Below are positions 28,971 through 37,201 of a DNA stretch of 64,000 nucleotides, piece after piece (position 1 is the first letter of the stretch; each line of letters starts with the position of its first letter). Below the pieces are notes generated by a model, which searched no databases, was not told where the DNA came from, and was given only the letters and a program-made list of their open reading frames with translations. The position numbers and the translations under genes were made by a program. Origin of the DNA: an uncultured Oceanospirillaceae bacterium (GTDB lineage: Bacteria > Pseudomonadota > Gammaproteobacteria > Pseudomonadales > Balneatricaceae); the NCBI GenBank assembly GCA_913057435.1, contig CAJXNY010000009.1, positions 55,917 through 119,916 on the forward strand, in the 5' to 3' direction.

Positions 28971-30920
28971 GTGACTACGATTAACGTTCCTGATCTCAGC
29001 GGTGCATCTGATGTAGATGTGGTTGAGGTGTTTGTTGCACCAGGCGATACCGTTGCTGAAGGCGATGCGCTGATTGCGCTGGAAACCGACAAAGCGTCCA
29101 TGGAAATTGAAGCGGACAAAGCCGGTGTCATCGGCAAAATTCTGCTCAACGAAGGCGATACCTGTAATGAAGGTGACGTGATTGTTGAGATCAAAGCGGG
29201 GGCGGGTGCTGCGGCACCTGCGCCTGCAGCCGAAGCGGCACGGGTTACGCCGGTTGCTGTGGCTGTAGCACCGGTAGCAGCACCGGTTGTTGCTGGTGGT
29301 GTTGAGAAAGTGATGGTGCCGGATCTGTCCGGTGCCACCGATGTTGATGTGATTGAAGTACTGGTGAAAGCCGGTGATCAGATCAACGAAGGTGATGGCC
29401 TGGTTGCGCTGGAAACAGATAAAGCATCGATGGAGGTACCTGCACCAGTAGGTGGCACCGTGATCTCTGTTGCCATCAATGAAGGTGATACCTGTAACGA
29501 AGGCGATCTGTTGCTGGAGCTGCAACTGTCAGGGGCTGAAGCGGCCGCTGCAGCAGCAGTGTCGCCTGCTCCTCAGGCTGCTCCGGTTGCCGCTGCACCT
29601 GCAGCGCCAGCACCGGTGGCTGCATCAGTGGCAGGTGGCGATGAAGACGTAAACGTACCGGACCTGTCCGGTGCGACTGACGTCGATGTAATTGAAGTAC
29701 TGGTCAATGTGGGTGATGAAGTCGCTGAAGGCGATAGCCTGATTGCGCTGGAAACTGACAAGGCTTCTATGGAAGTGCCTGCGCCGAAAGCCGGTGTGGT
29801 CAAATCCATCAAGATCGAAGAAGGTAGTAGCTGTAATGAAGGCGACCTGATTCTGGTGCTGGAAGTGAAGGGTGCAGCACCGGCTCCTGTCGCGGCACCA
29901 GCGCCGGTTGCTGCAGCACCTGCGGCCCCGGTTAAAGCGGCTGCGTCAGCGCCACAGGCTGTTGCTGGCAAGCTGTCTCCAGCTGAACTGGAGAAGAAAA
30001 ACAAATCTGTACACGCTGGTCCGGCTGTCCGTGGCCTGGCCCGCGAGTTTGGTGTTGATCTGGCTGAGGTTAAGGGCACGGGTAACCGCTCCCGCATCCT
30101 CAAAGAAGATGTCCAGGCGTATGTGAAGCAGGCGCTGAAGCAGCTGAAGGAAAAGCCTGCCGCAGCAGCGGTTACCGGTGGTAGCGGTATTCCGGCGATT
30201 CCAGAGATTGATTTTAGCAAGTTTGGCGAAATTGAACTGCAGAAACTGAGCAAGATCGGCAAACTGACCCGTGACAATATGTCCCGCTGCTGGCTGAACA
30301 TCCCGCATGTAACTCAGTTTGATGAAGCTGATATCACCGAGCTGGAAGCGTTTCGTAAATCAATGAAAGATGAAGCGGCCAAAGCCGGTGTGCGCCTGAC
30401 GCCGATGCCATTCATGATTAAAGCGGTTGCCAAAGCACTGGTTGAGAATCCCAAGTTCAATGCTTCTTTGCATGCGGACGGTGAACACATCGTTCTCAAA
30501 AAGTACGTGAACATCGGTATCGCTGTTGATACGCCAAACGGTCTAATGGTGCCAGTGATCAAAGATGCTGATAAGAAAGGCATCTACGAGCTGTCTCAGG
30601 AAGTGATCGAACTGGCGGGCAAAGCGAAAGATCGCAAGCTCAAGCCAAATGAGATGCAGGGTGCCTGCTTTACCATCTCCAGCCTGGGTGGTATCGGCGG
30701 TACCGGCTTTACGCCGATCGTGAACGCGCCTGAAGTGGGTATTCTGGGTATCTCCAAAGCAGATATCAAACCGCGCTGGAATGGCAAAGAGTTCGAACCA
30801 CGCAATATGTTGCCGTTGTGTCTGTCTTACGATCACCGCGCAATTAACGGCAGCGATGCAGGTCGATTCCTGACTTACGTAAACGCATTGCTGAGTGATA
30901 TCCGTCGTCTGATGCTGTAA
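28971..30920 (+). CDS. aceF: pyruvate dehydrogenase E2, dihydrolipoamide acetyltransferase (three lipoyl domains)
   Basis: Protein of 649 residues. Three lipoyl domains (about 2-75, 113-186 and 223-296) each carry the lipoylated lysine in ETDKASME, and Ala/Pro-rich linkers separate them. The E3/E1-binding domain is near 342-378 (HAGPAVRGLAREFGVDLAEV) and the catalytic core near 415-649, with the active His about 622 in SYDHRAINGSDAGRF. The three-lipoyl layout is as in E. coli. It starts at GTG 28971 after AAGAGG. Confidence 0.97.
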   Translation: MTTINVPDLSGASDVDVVEVFVAPGDTVAEGDALIALETDKASMEIEADKAGVIGKILLNEGDTCNEGDVIVEIKAGAGAAAPAPAAEAARVTPVAVAVAPVAAPVVAGGVEKVMVPDLSGATDVDVIEVLVKAGDQINEGDGLVALETDKASMEVPAPVGGTVISVAINEGDTCNEGDLLLELQLSGAEAAAAAAVSPAPQAAPVAAAPAAPAPVAASVAGGDEDVNVPDLSGATDVDVIEVLVNVGDEVAEGDSLIALETDKASMEVPAPKAGVVKSIKIEEGSSCNEGDLILVLEVKGAAPAPVAAPAPVAAAPAAPVKAAASAPQAVAGKLSPAELEKKNKSVHAGPAVRGLAREFGVDLAEVKGTGNRSRILKEDVQAYVKQALKQLKEKPAAAAVTGGSGIPAIPEIDFSKFGEIELQKLSKIGKLTRDNMSRCWLNIPHVTQFDEADITELEAFRKSMKDEAAKAGVRLTPMPFMIKAVAKALVENPKFNASLHADGEHIVLKKYVNIGIAVDTPNGLMVPVIKDADKKGIYELSQEVIELAGKAKDRKLKPNEMQGACFTISSLGGIGGTGFTPIVNAPEVGILGISKADIKPRWNGKEFEPRNMLPLCLSYDHRAINGSDAGRFLTYVNALLSDIRRLML

Positions 30921-31016
30921 CACTGGCGTCGATGGCATAGTCGCTTGAGTGGGCTGTAAAGCCCACCTGGGCCGCTGTTACCGTTTTATTGGAACTGGTT
31001 TCCAGTCCCTTGGCTC

Positions 31017-31042
31017 AGGCATCTTCGGATGCCTTTTTTTTT
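31017..31042 (+). terminator. aceEF terminator
   Basis: AGGCATC-TTCG-GATGCCT, a seven-base-pair stem closed by a UUCG tetraloop and followed by a run of nine T residues, about 100 bases after the aceF stop. Confidence 0.9.
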
Positions 31043-31112
31043 GGTTTTTTTGGCCCGCTGCATGTCACAATATTGCTCACACTTAAATTATTCATGAGAC
31101 TTGGATTGCTCG

Positions 31113-31859
31113 ATGCGTTTAACACTTAATGGACTTCTTGATGAGCAGGCTGAATCACTGAGCGAGCCTCAGCAGCGCTTTCAGCAGTTGTGGCAGCAAC
31201 TACAAGCCTGTCAGCAGGACTTTGCTGGTTTTGAAGCTGATATGGAGGCAATGGTTAAGCAGTATCAGCAGGAAATTATTCCTCTGGAAAAAGAGGTGGT
31301 ACCGGCGGCCGAGTTATTACATCAGCGTCTGATGGTATTATTCACCCGGAAAAGTCTTGCCCACTGGCACCGTGAGGCGATGATTGACTGGGCTCAGCAG
31401 TTAATGGCTCTGGCACAGACATTTGATCGGGAAACGGCTGACCGTATGCTGGCGTTTTACCAGCAAATGATTGCTGAGATGAGTGGTATCTCGCTGGAAG
31501 AACTGCAGAGCGAATGGCGCGAGCAGCTTGAACGCGAAGAGGAGAGGCGGCAAGCGTTTGAGAAGCAGGCGAAGGCTTTCTCTGAATGTTATGGCGATAT
31601 GGATGAGGACGAGCAGGTTTCAGCGTTCTTTAAGGATTTGGGTATAGCGCCAGAGCCGGTTGATGAGCCTTACCAGTCCCCGCTTGATCTGGATACATAT
31701 ATTGACACCGGTGCCGGTGCGAAAGCTGACCCGGATGTTAACGTTGTATCGCCGCAGCAGTTGATGCGTAAGTTGTTCAGGCAGGCAGGCAGGCAGCGCA
31801 AGCGTTACATCCGGACCGGGAAACCGATGAGTCACGCAAGGCAGAGAGACAGGATTTGA
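31113..31859 (+). CDS. J-domain-like protein, N-terminal part (frame broken by repeat)
   Basis: A frame of 248 codons beginning MRLTLNGLLDEQ. It is Gln/Glu-rich and mostly helical with coiled-coil character between about 15 and 160. Its final 35 codons diverge: after SPQQLMRKLFRQ (helix II of a J-like domain) it reads through a CAGG repeat into a basic tail that looks out of frame. The missing continuation QALHPDRETDESRKAERQ, including the HPD motif at 31808-31816, is in the frame of the next reading frame. I read the two as one gene carrying a frameshift. The function is unknown; by analogy it would be a DnaK co-chaperone. Confidence 0.6.
   Translation: MRLTLNGLLDEQAESLSEPQQRFQQLWQQLQACQQDFAGFEADMEAMVKQYQQEIIPLEKEVVPAAELLHQRLMVLFTRKSLAHWHREAMIDWAQQLMALAQTFDRETADRMLAFYQQMIAEMSGISLEELQSEWREQLEREEERRQAFEKQAKAFSECYGDMDEDEQVSAFFKDLGIAPEPVDEPYQSPLDLDTYIDTGAGAKADPDVNVVSPQQLMRKLFRQAGRQRKRYIRTGKPMSHARQRDRI
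31778..31796 (+). repeat. CAGG tetranucleotide repeat inside a coding region
   Basis: Four CAGG units followed by CAG (CAGGCAGGCAGGCAGGCAG). The repeat sits exactly where the reading frame of the J-domain-like gene is lost. Two units fewer, or one more, would restore a continuous frame. Slipped-strand gain or loss of units is the expected cause. Confidence 0.85.
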
Positions 31860-32245
31860 TGGTTAGCCTGCTTAAAGCCAGGGACGAAAACGATTTGATG
31901 ACGGTACTGGGTCTGCATGCTGAGCATGTTGCAGGTGAATTGCCGCAAGCGGAACAAGAGCTTGAAGCGCTGTGTACATTGTTTGAAGCACAGCTGGAAG
32001 AACATGAAGGTCAGTCTGAAAGCTGGATTTATGAGGACCCGCTTCGGGCTACGGTGTATGAAAAACTGTACGATGCTGATCCTTCAGTCCGGGATCGGAA
32101 TATGGCGATAGCGAAGTTTGAGGTCCGCGATCAGGCTGAAGGGATGGCCGATCTGGCAGTGAGTATTCCTAATCTTAAAGTGCTGAAAAATATTCTGCGT
32201 GATCGCGAGACTATATTGGCTGAACAATCTCGGTATGACTGGTAG
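31859..32245 (+). CDS. J-domain-like protein, C-terminal part
   Basis: A frame of 128 codons whose ATG overlaps the stop of the preceding frame (TGATG). The same frame is open back to about 31796 and there encodes QALHPDRETDESRKAERQDL. The portion after the ATG (VSLLKARDENDLMTVLGLHAEHV) continues the pattern of cytosolic J-domain-like proteins, in which the HPD loop is followed by a helix and a LLALLELQ-like segment. It may be translated by coupling as a separate piece, or together with the N-terminal part when the repeat is in frame. Confidence 0.55.
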   Translation: MVSLLKARDENDLMTVLGLHAEHVAGELPQAEQELEALCTLFEAQLEEHEGQSESWIYEDPLRATVYEKLYDADPSVRDRNMAIAKFEVRDQAEGMADLAVSIPNLKVLKNILRDRETILAEQSRYDW

Positions 32246-32265
32246 GTTTTGGGGCTATAAATAAG

Positions 32266-32336
32266 CATTGTGGCTATCAGTGCGGACGTTGAGGCTGAGC
32301 TGATTCTTCAGCTGTTGTCGCTGAATAGCCACAATG
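32266..32336. repeat. long inverted repeat before the LysR gene
   Basis: CATTGTGGCTAT (32266-32277) and ATAGCCACAATG (32325-32336) are perfect 12-bp arms around 47 bases that include a smaller fold (CAGCTGTTGTCGCTG). No T-run follows. It lies 21 bases after the J-domain-like gene. Confidence 0.6.
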
Positions 32337-32381
32337 AGTCAATAGTGGATGATCAGGCTTGGGCCTGAGGAAATAACCATA

Positions 32382-32424
32382 GACTCAGTTTTTCCTATCC
32401 AAAACCAGGTGGTCTATGATTTTT
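32382..32424 (+). promoter_or_regulatory. bipartite regulon element, weak copy (LysR gene)
   Basis: GACTCAGTTTTTCCTATCC, then 11 bases, then GTCTATGATTTTT. It matches the 19-mer of the argE copy at 14 of 19 positions and keeps the 11-bp spacing, but the second part is poor (7 of 13). It ends 52 bases before the LysR start and would imply autoregulation. Confidence 0.4.
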
Positions 32425-32476
32425 CTTATGTTATAAGTGGCGAGTAGCCAGACCTATCATAAGAGAGAGCCCGACC

Positions 32477-33430
32477 ATGCACTTTACCCTCAAGCAGTTA
32501 CGCTATTTCACTGCCGCTGGTGATATGAGTAGCGTCACCCGTGCCGCGGAAGCACTTCACGTCTCCCAGCCTTCTATCTCGTCGGCCATTATTCACCTGG
32601 AAGATGTCACCGGTTTGCAGCTGTTTGTGCGTCATCACGCTCAAGGGTTGTCGCTGACGCCATCAGGGCAGCAGTTTATCTGCAAGGCCAAACACCTTCT
32701 CGGTGAAGCTGAAGGGCTGGCTCAGTACGCCAATACGCTGGGGGAAGAGGTGTCGGGCTCACTGAAAATTGTCGGCTTTCCCACCTTTACTCCGATTCTT
32801 GTGCCGGGTTTGATCAAAGCCTTTATGGATGCTTATCCGGCGGTGCGGATGCAGTGCGATGAGATGCACCAGAAAGATATTATTCAGGGCCTGACCGATG
32901 GCCGTTATGAACTGGCGCTGACCTATGATCTGCAGATTCCGGCGGGTGTAGAATTTGAGCCACTGATCGAGTTTCCACCCTATGCAGTGCTAGGAGAGCA
33001 CCATCCACTGGCGGACCGGGATGAAGTGTCGCTGGCGGAGCTGGCGGAGTACCCGATGGTGGTACTGGACTGGCCGATGAGTCGGGAATATTTCTTCTCG
33101 CTGTTTCTCAGTCTGGAACTGGAGCCCAACTTTGCCTATCAGGCGCAGTCTACCGGTATGGTGCGTGGTCTGGTGGGGAATGGCTTTGGTTACTCGCTGT
33201 TTAATACCCCGATGGTGAACAATCTGGCGCTGGATGGCACCGAGCTGCGGGCCATTCCTCTGAAGGAGAAGCTGCGCCCGCTGCGGATGGGCATTGCTCG
33301 CCTGTCTCAGTTCCGCCTTACCCCTGCTGCAGAGGCATTTATCAAGAGCCTGGAGAAGCAGATCAAAGAGGAAACCACCACGGTATTCCACGATGCCCGT
33401 TTCTTTAAAGTCTTGCCTGAATCCAGCTGA
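32477..33430 (+). CDS. LysR-family transcriptional regulator
   Basis: LTTR of 317 residues. The N-terminal helix-turn-helix is about 5-65 (LKQLRYFTAAGDMSSVTRAAEALHVSQPSISSAIIHLE), and the periplasmic-binding-like effector domain covers about 92-300. It lies directly upstream of the aspartase-aldehyde dehydrogenase genes on the same strand. The promoters of those and of three or four more transcription units in this region share an ATC-N9-GAT-like element, the classic LTTR site type, so this is the best candidate for the regulon's activator. The effector is unknown. Confidence 0.92.
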   Translation: MHFTLKQLRYFTAAGDMSSVTRAAEALHVSQPSISSAIIHLEDVTGLQLFVRHHAQGLSLTPSGQQFICKAKHLLGEAEGLAQYANTLGEEVSGSLKIVGFPTFTPILVPGLIKAFMDAYPAVRMQCDEMHQKDIIQGLTDGRYELALTYDLQIPAGVEFEPLIEFPPYAVLGEHHPLADRDEVSLAELAEYPMVVLDWPMSREYFFSLFLSLELEPNFAYQAQSTGMVRGLVGNGFGYSLFNTPMVNNLALDGTELRAIPLKEKLRPLRMGIARLSQFRLTPAAEAFIKSLEKQIKEETTTVFHDARFFKVLPESS

Positions 33431-33481
33431 CCCGTAGCAGGTGATTATGGTAGCCGAACGGAGTGCTGTTTTTTGCTGTTT

Positions 33482-33524
33482 GGATCAAAAAAACTGATCC
33501 AGTCTGCAAAATAATAATATTTTA
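33482..33524 (+). promoter_or_regulatory. bipartite regulon element, aspartase promoter
   Basis: GGATCAAAAAAACTGATCC (33482-33500), 11 bases, TAATAATATTTTA (33512-33524). The 19-mer has palindromic ends and contains ATC-N9-GAT. It ends 120 bases before the aspartase start. It is the best-formed of the set. Confidence 0.8.
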
Positions 33525-33644
33525 CAAATGTTAGCGTGATTTCTAATCTGTCCTGTACACCCGGGTTCAATCCTCATCGCCGGTGTTTCAGGGCCGGTGT
33601 TCTGCAATAAGCTCTCGGCTACAGGCCGGGCACCAGAGTAGAAA

Positions 33645-35510
33645 ATGAACGCTAATAACAAGAAAGTACTCAAAACAGTTCTACCCTGTGAGGCGCTGGA
33701 TGCGAGCGAATTTAGCGCTTTGCTCCGATTCTGTGCTATTCGAGAAATCAGCAAGGGCCAGCGACTGGTCGCCGCTGAGCTGGCCGGTAAGGTGGCCATT
33801 CTGTTGACCGGCGAGGTTGAACAGAGCCTGCCGGATAAACGATTGCGACTCTGTGCGCCGGTGCTCTATAGCGGCATAAACAGTCTGCTGGGTGAAGCAG
33901 ACATTGAGGGCCAGGGCTGCGAAGCGCTGAGCGACAGTATACTGTTGCTGCTGGAACCGGCCGCGCTGCAGAGCTGGCTGATCGGTTCCGCCCAGACGGC
34001 TGCTCTGGGCACCTGGCTGCTGCAATTGGCCACAAAGCGCCGTCAGGCCGCCAGCCAGACGGAAACGGTGATAACCACCCGTCGTGAAAAAGATCTGCTC
34101 GGTGAGCGCGATGTACCCCAGGGCGCGTACTACGGTGTCCAGACGCTGCGCGCAGTCGAAAATTTCGCTATTACCGATATCAAACTGCATCACTTCCCGA
34201 AACTGATCAACGCGCTGGCGATGGTGAAAAAAGCGGCCGCCCGTGCCAATAATAAGCTGGGCCTGCTGGATGATCAGCGCACCGCAGCGATCAGTCAGGC
34301 CTGTGATGAGATCGTCGCGGGTCAGTGGCATGAGCACTTTGTGGTGGATGTGATTCAGGGCGGGGCGGGCACGTCCACCAATATGAATGCCAACGAGGTG
34401 ATCGCTAACCGGGGCCTGGAGCTGATGGGCTACGCCCGTGGCGACTATGCTCAGCTGCACCCTAATAACCATGTCAATCTGTCGCAATCCACCAATGATG
34501 CCTACCCGACAGCCATCCGGCTGGGGATTTTGCTCAGTCACGATGAGTATGTAAAAGCGCTGTCTGGCCTCTGCTACGAGATGAAGCAGAAGGCGGTGGA
34601 GTTTGCCGATGTGGTGAAGATGGGTCGTACTCAGTTACAGGATGCAGTGCCGATCACTCTGGGTCAGGAGTTCGATGCCTGGTACTTCACCCTCAAGGAA
34701 GATATTGAAGAAGCCAAATCGGTGGTGGAGTTCTTCCGCGAGATCAATATGGGCGCAACAGCCATCGGCACCGGCATCAATACCGACCCGGAATACTCCA
34801 GCCTGGTGATCGAGGAGCTGTCGCAGATCTCCGGCAAAGAGCTGGTTCGTGCCCGTAATCTGATTGAAGCTACCTCCGATATGGGGGCCTTCGTCACCTT
34901 CTCCAGCGTGCTGAAGCGCAATGCCGTAAAGCTGTCCAAACTGTGTAATGACCTGCGGCTGATCTCCAGCGGCCCTCGTGCTGGTCTGCAGGAGATCAAC
35001 CTGCCACCGATGCAGCCGGGCAGTTCGATTATGCCAGGTAAGGTCAATCCGGTGATTCCGGAGATGGTCAACCAGGTGGCATTCCAGGTGATCGGTAACG
35101 ATATTACCGTCACCATGGCGGCCGAGGCCGGTCAGCTGCAGTTGAACGTGATGGAGCCGGTGCTGGCGTTTAATGTACTGCAATCATTGCGCTTGCAGAT
35201 CCGGGCGGTCAATACCCTGGGCGAGAAATGTATCCGTGGTATTACTGCCAACCGCGAGCACTGTCTGGCCACGGTGAATAACAGCATCGGTATTATCACC
35301 GCGCTGAACCCCTTTATCGGTTACGAAGACGCCAGCCGCATCGCCAGTCAGGCGGTGAACAATGGCGAAAGTGTACGGGCAATTGTACTGGCGGAAGGAC
35401 TGCTGTCAGCAGCAGAGCTGGACGATGTGCTGAGTGTCGAGAATATGACAGCGCCGCGCCGGATGCGTAAAACCACCGCGAGTGCTGCAACAACAAAAAA
35501 GAGTGCCTGA
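33645..35510 (+). CDS. aspA: aspartate ammonia-lyase with N-terminal cNMP-binding-like domain
   Basis: A 621-residue protein. From about residue 143 it is a complete aspartase collinear with E. coli AspA (478 residues): DLLGERDVPQGAYYGVQTLRA, QSTNDAYPTA, KMGRTQLQDAVP, and the catalytic Ser loop GSSIMPGKVNPV. It releases ammonia from aspartate to give fumarate. The first 140 residues are an unusual addition with the pattern of a Crp-type jelly roll: LLRFCAIREISKGQRL, AGKVAILLTGEVEQS, then a SDSILLLLEPAALQSWL helix end. The Arg-containing phosphate-binding cassette of true cAMP binders is not seen, so the ligand may differ or be lost. The frame is continuous from ATG 33645, and the regulon element lies upstream of that start. 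Confidence 0.93.
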   Translation: MNANNKKVLKTVLPCEALDASEFSALLRFCAIREISKGQRLVAAELAGKVAILLTGEVEQSLPDKRLRLCAPVLYSGINSLLGEADIEGQGCEALSDSILLLLEPAALQSWLIGSAQTAALGTWLLQLATKRRQAASQTETVITTRREKDLLGERDVPQGAYYGVQTLRAVENFAITDIKLHHFPKLINALAMVKKAAARANNKLGLLDDQRTAAISQACDEIVAGQWHEHFVVDVIQGGAGTSTNMNANEVIANRGLELMGYARGDYAQLHPNNHVNLSQSTNDAYPTAIRLGILLSHDEYVKALSGLCYEMKQKAVEFADVVKMGRTQLQDAVPITLGQEFDAWYFTLKEDIEEAKSVVEFFREINMGATAIGTGINTDPEYSSLVIEELSQISGKELVRARNLIEATSDMGAFVTFSSVLKRNAVKLSKLCNDLRLISSGPRAGLQEINLPPMQPGSSIMPGKVNPVIPEMVNQVAFQVIGNDITVTMAAEAGQLQLNVMEPVLAFNVLQSLRLQIRAVNTLGEKCIRGITANREHCLATVNNSIGIITALNPFIGYEDASRIASQAVNNGESVRAIVLAEGLLSAAELDDVLSVENMTAPRRMRKTTASAATTKKSA

Positions 35511-35536
35511 TCAGGCGGATCTGAAAGGAGCAAAGC

Positions 35537-37021
35537 ATGACTGTAAGAAACAAAGAATACTGGCTGGCAAAACAGCAGCAGATCACCCTGAAACACCAGG
35601 CGTTTATTGATGGCCGCTTTGTCGATGCCAGCGATGGCGACAGTTACGATACCATCAACCCGGCCACTGGCGAGCGGCTGACACAGCAGGCGGCCTGTAG
35701 CGCAGCGGATGTGGATACCGCCGTTGCAGCGGCACGTCGCAGTTTTGAGTCTGGCGTCTGGGCTGATAAAGCACCGGGCGAACGTAAAGCAATTATGCAG
35801 AAGCTGGCCCAGCTGATCCGGGAAAACCTGGATGAGCTGGCCCTGCTGGAAAGCCTTAATGTTGGCAAGCCGGTTAATGATGCGGTCAATATCGATATTC
35901 CGGGCTCTGCTGCCTGTTTTGACTGGTATGCCGAAGCCATCGACAAAATGTATGGCGAAGTTGCGCCGACCGATGGCAACAATATCGCCACCATTACCCG
36001 CGAGCCGATGGGTGTTATCGCCGCCGTGGTGCCCTGGAACTTCCCGCTGGATATCGCGGCCTGGAAGCTGGCACCGGCACTGATCACCGGTAACTCGGTG
36101 GTGCTGAAGCCTGCTGAGCAATCTCCACTGACCGCGCTGGCACTGGCGGAACTGGCACAGCAGGCCGGTATCCCGGATGGTGTACTGAACGTCGTGACCG
36201 GCCATGGCCATATCGTCGGTAAGGCACTGGGCCTGCATAACGATGTGGACTGCCTGGCGTTCACCGGCTCGACTGCGGTGGGTAAGCTGATGATGGGCTA
36301 TTCCGCCCAGTCCAATATGAAACCGGTGTGGCCGGAAACCGGCGGTAAGAGCCCGAACCTGATCTTCGCTGACTGTGATCTGGATGCGGCGGTGGAACAT
36401 GCTGCCATGGGGATCTTCTTTAACCAGGGCGAGGTCTGCTCGGCTAACTCCCGTATCCTGATTGAAAGCAGCATCAAGGATCAGTTTGCCGAGAAGTTTC
36501 GCGCCAAAGCGCAGTCCATGAACGTCGGTGATCCGCTCGACCCGGAGACTCAGGTGGGTGCGCTGATCGACAGTAATCACGCCTGTAATGTACGCAAGTT
36601 TATCCGTCAGGCCAGCGAAGAGGGCGCGACCCTGCTGACCGGTGGTATCGGTGATGAAAGCACCGCCGTTGTAGCGCCAACCATTTTTGATGGTGTCACC
36701 ACGGATATGTCGATCGCCCGTGATGAAGTGTTTGGTCCGGTTGCCGCACTGATCAGCTTTGACTCTGAAGAGGAAGCAATCGCCATCGCCAACGACTCCA
36801 TCTACGGCCTGGCGGCGTCCCTGTGGACCACCAACCTGAACCGCGCCCACCGGGTATCCCGCAAACTGAAAGCAGGCACGGTATCGGTAAATACCATGGA
36901 TGCACTGGACTTCAGCACCCCGTTCGGCGGCTTCAAGCAGTCCGGCTTTGGCCGTGATCTGTCGCTGCATGCCATCGATAAGTTCACCCAGCTGAAAACC
37001 ACATGGATCAAACTGGGCTGA
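35537..37021 (+). CDS. NAD-dependent aldehyde dehydrogenase (PuuC/KauB-like)
   Basis: ALDH of 494 residues. VVPWNFPLDIAAWKLAPAL, FTGSTAVGKLM, the general base Glu in WPETGGKSPN, the catalytic Cys in NQGEVCSANSR, and EVFGPV are all present. It resembles the omega-amino-aldehyde dehydrogenases PuuC and KauB that follow class III aminotransferases in polyamine breakdown. Its start is 26 bases after the aspartase stop and behind GAAAGGAGC, so it is the second gene of that operon. I infer that it oxidises the aldehyde made by the aminotransferase at 41944, which has the same promoter element. Confidence 0.93.
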   Translation: MTVRNKEYWLAKQQQITLKHQAFIDGRFVDASDGDSYDTINPATGERLTQQAACSAADVDTAVAAARRSFESGVWADKAPGERKAIMQKLAQLIRENLDELALLESLNVGKPVNDAVNIDIPGSAACFDWYAEAIDKMYGEVAPTDGNNIATITREPMGVIAAVVPWNFPLDIAAWKLAPALITGNSVVLKPAEQSPLTALALAELAQQAGIPDGVLNVVTGHGHIVGKALGLHNDVDCLAFTGSTAVGKLMMGYSAQSNMKPVWPETGGKSPNLIFADCDLDAAVEHAAMGIFFNQGEVCSANSRILIESSIKDQFAEKFRAKAQSMNVGDPLDPETQVGALIDSNHACNVRKFIRQASEEGATLLTGGIGDESTAVVAPTIFDGVTTDMSIARDEVFGPVAALISFDSEEEAIAIANDSIYGLAASLWTTNLNRAHRVSRKLKAGTVSVNTMDALDFSTPFGGFKQSGFGRDLSLHAIDKFTQLKTTWIKLG

Positions 37022-37056
37022 AGCCCGGATTGATTCTGTTGCCGCAGGCGTTATAC

Positions 37057-37097
37057 GCAGGATGGGCACAGCGCTACGCGCCTTTGCCTATCCTACG
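37057..37097. repeat. dispersed GGATGGGC palindrome
   Basis: An imperfect palindrome whose arms are CAGGATGGGCACAGCGC and GCGCCTTTGCCTATCCTA. Similar GTAGGATGGGC...GCCCATCCTAC repeats are, from memory, scattered in many gammaproteobacterial genomes. It lies after the aldehyde dehydrogenase gene. Confidence 0.5.
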
Positions 37098-37102
37098 GTC
37101 TG

Positions 37103-37125
37103 ATAGCAAGCAAGCTTGCTCCTAC
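37103..37125 (-). repeat. REP-like palindrome, third locus
   Basis: Read on the minus strand it begins GTAGGAGCAAGCTTGCTTGC, the same unit as at 241-291 and 2214-2236 with two or three changes. It lies in the gap between the aldehyde dehydrogenase and EamA genes. Confidence 0.65.
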
Positions 37126-37201
37126 GGTCGTGTTCTCCGGCCGCTTTACCCGCGAATGCGGGTATTCCTGTGCACGCTCGAAGCCCGCTATTGCACAGGT
37201 T

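Noticed and set aside
27192..29525. 777-codon minus-strand frame opposite aceE and aceF
   Set aside because: Antisense shadow of two highly expressed genes; the translation is His/Gln/Arg-rich without any domain.
34060..35510. Shorter aspartase starting at the in-frame GTG in TETVITTRREK
   Set aside because: It would give a normal-length AspA, but the upstream 420 bases are open, domain-like and preceded by the regulon element and the intergenic region, so the long form is preferred.
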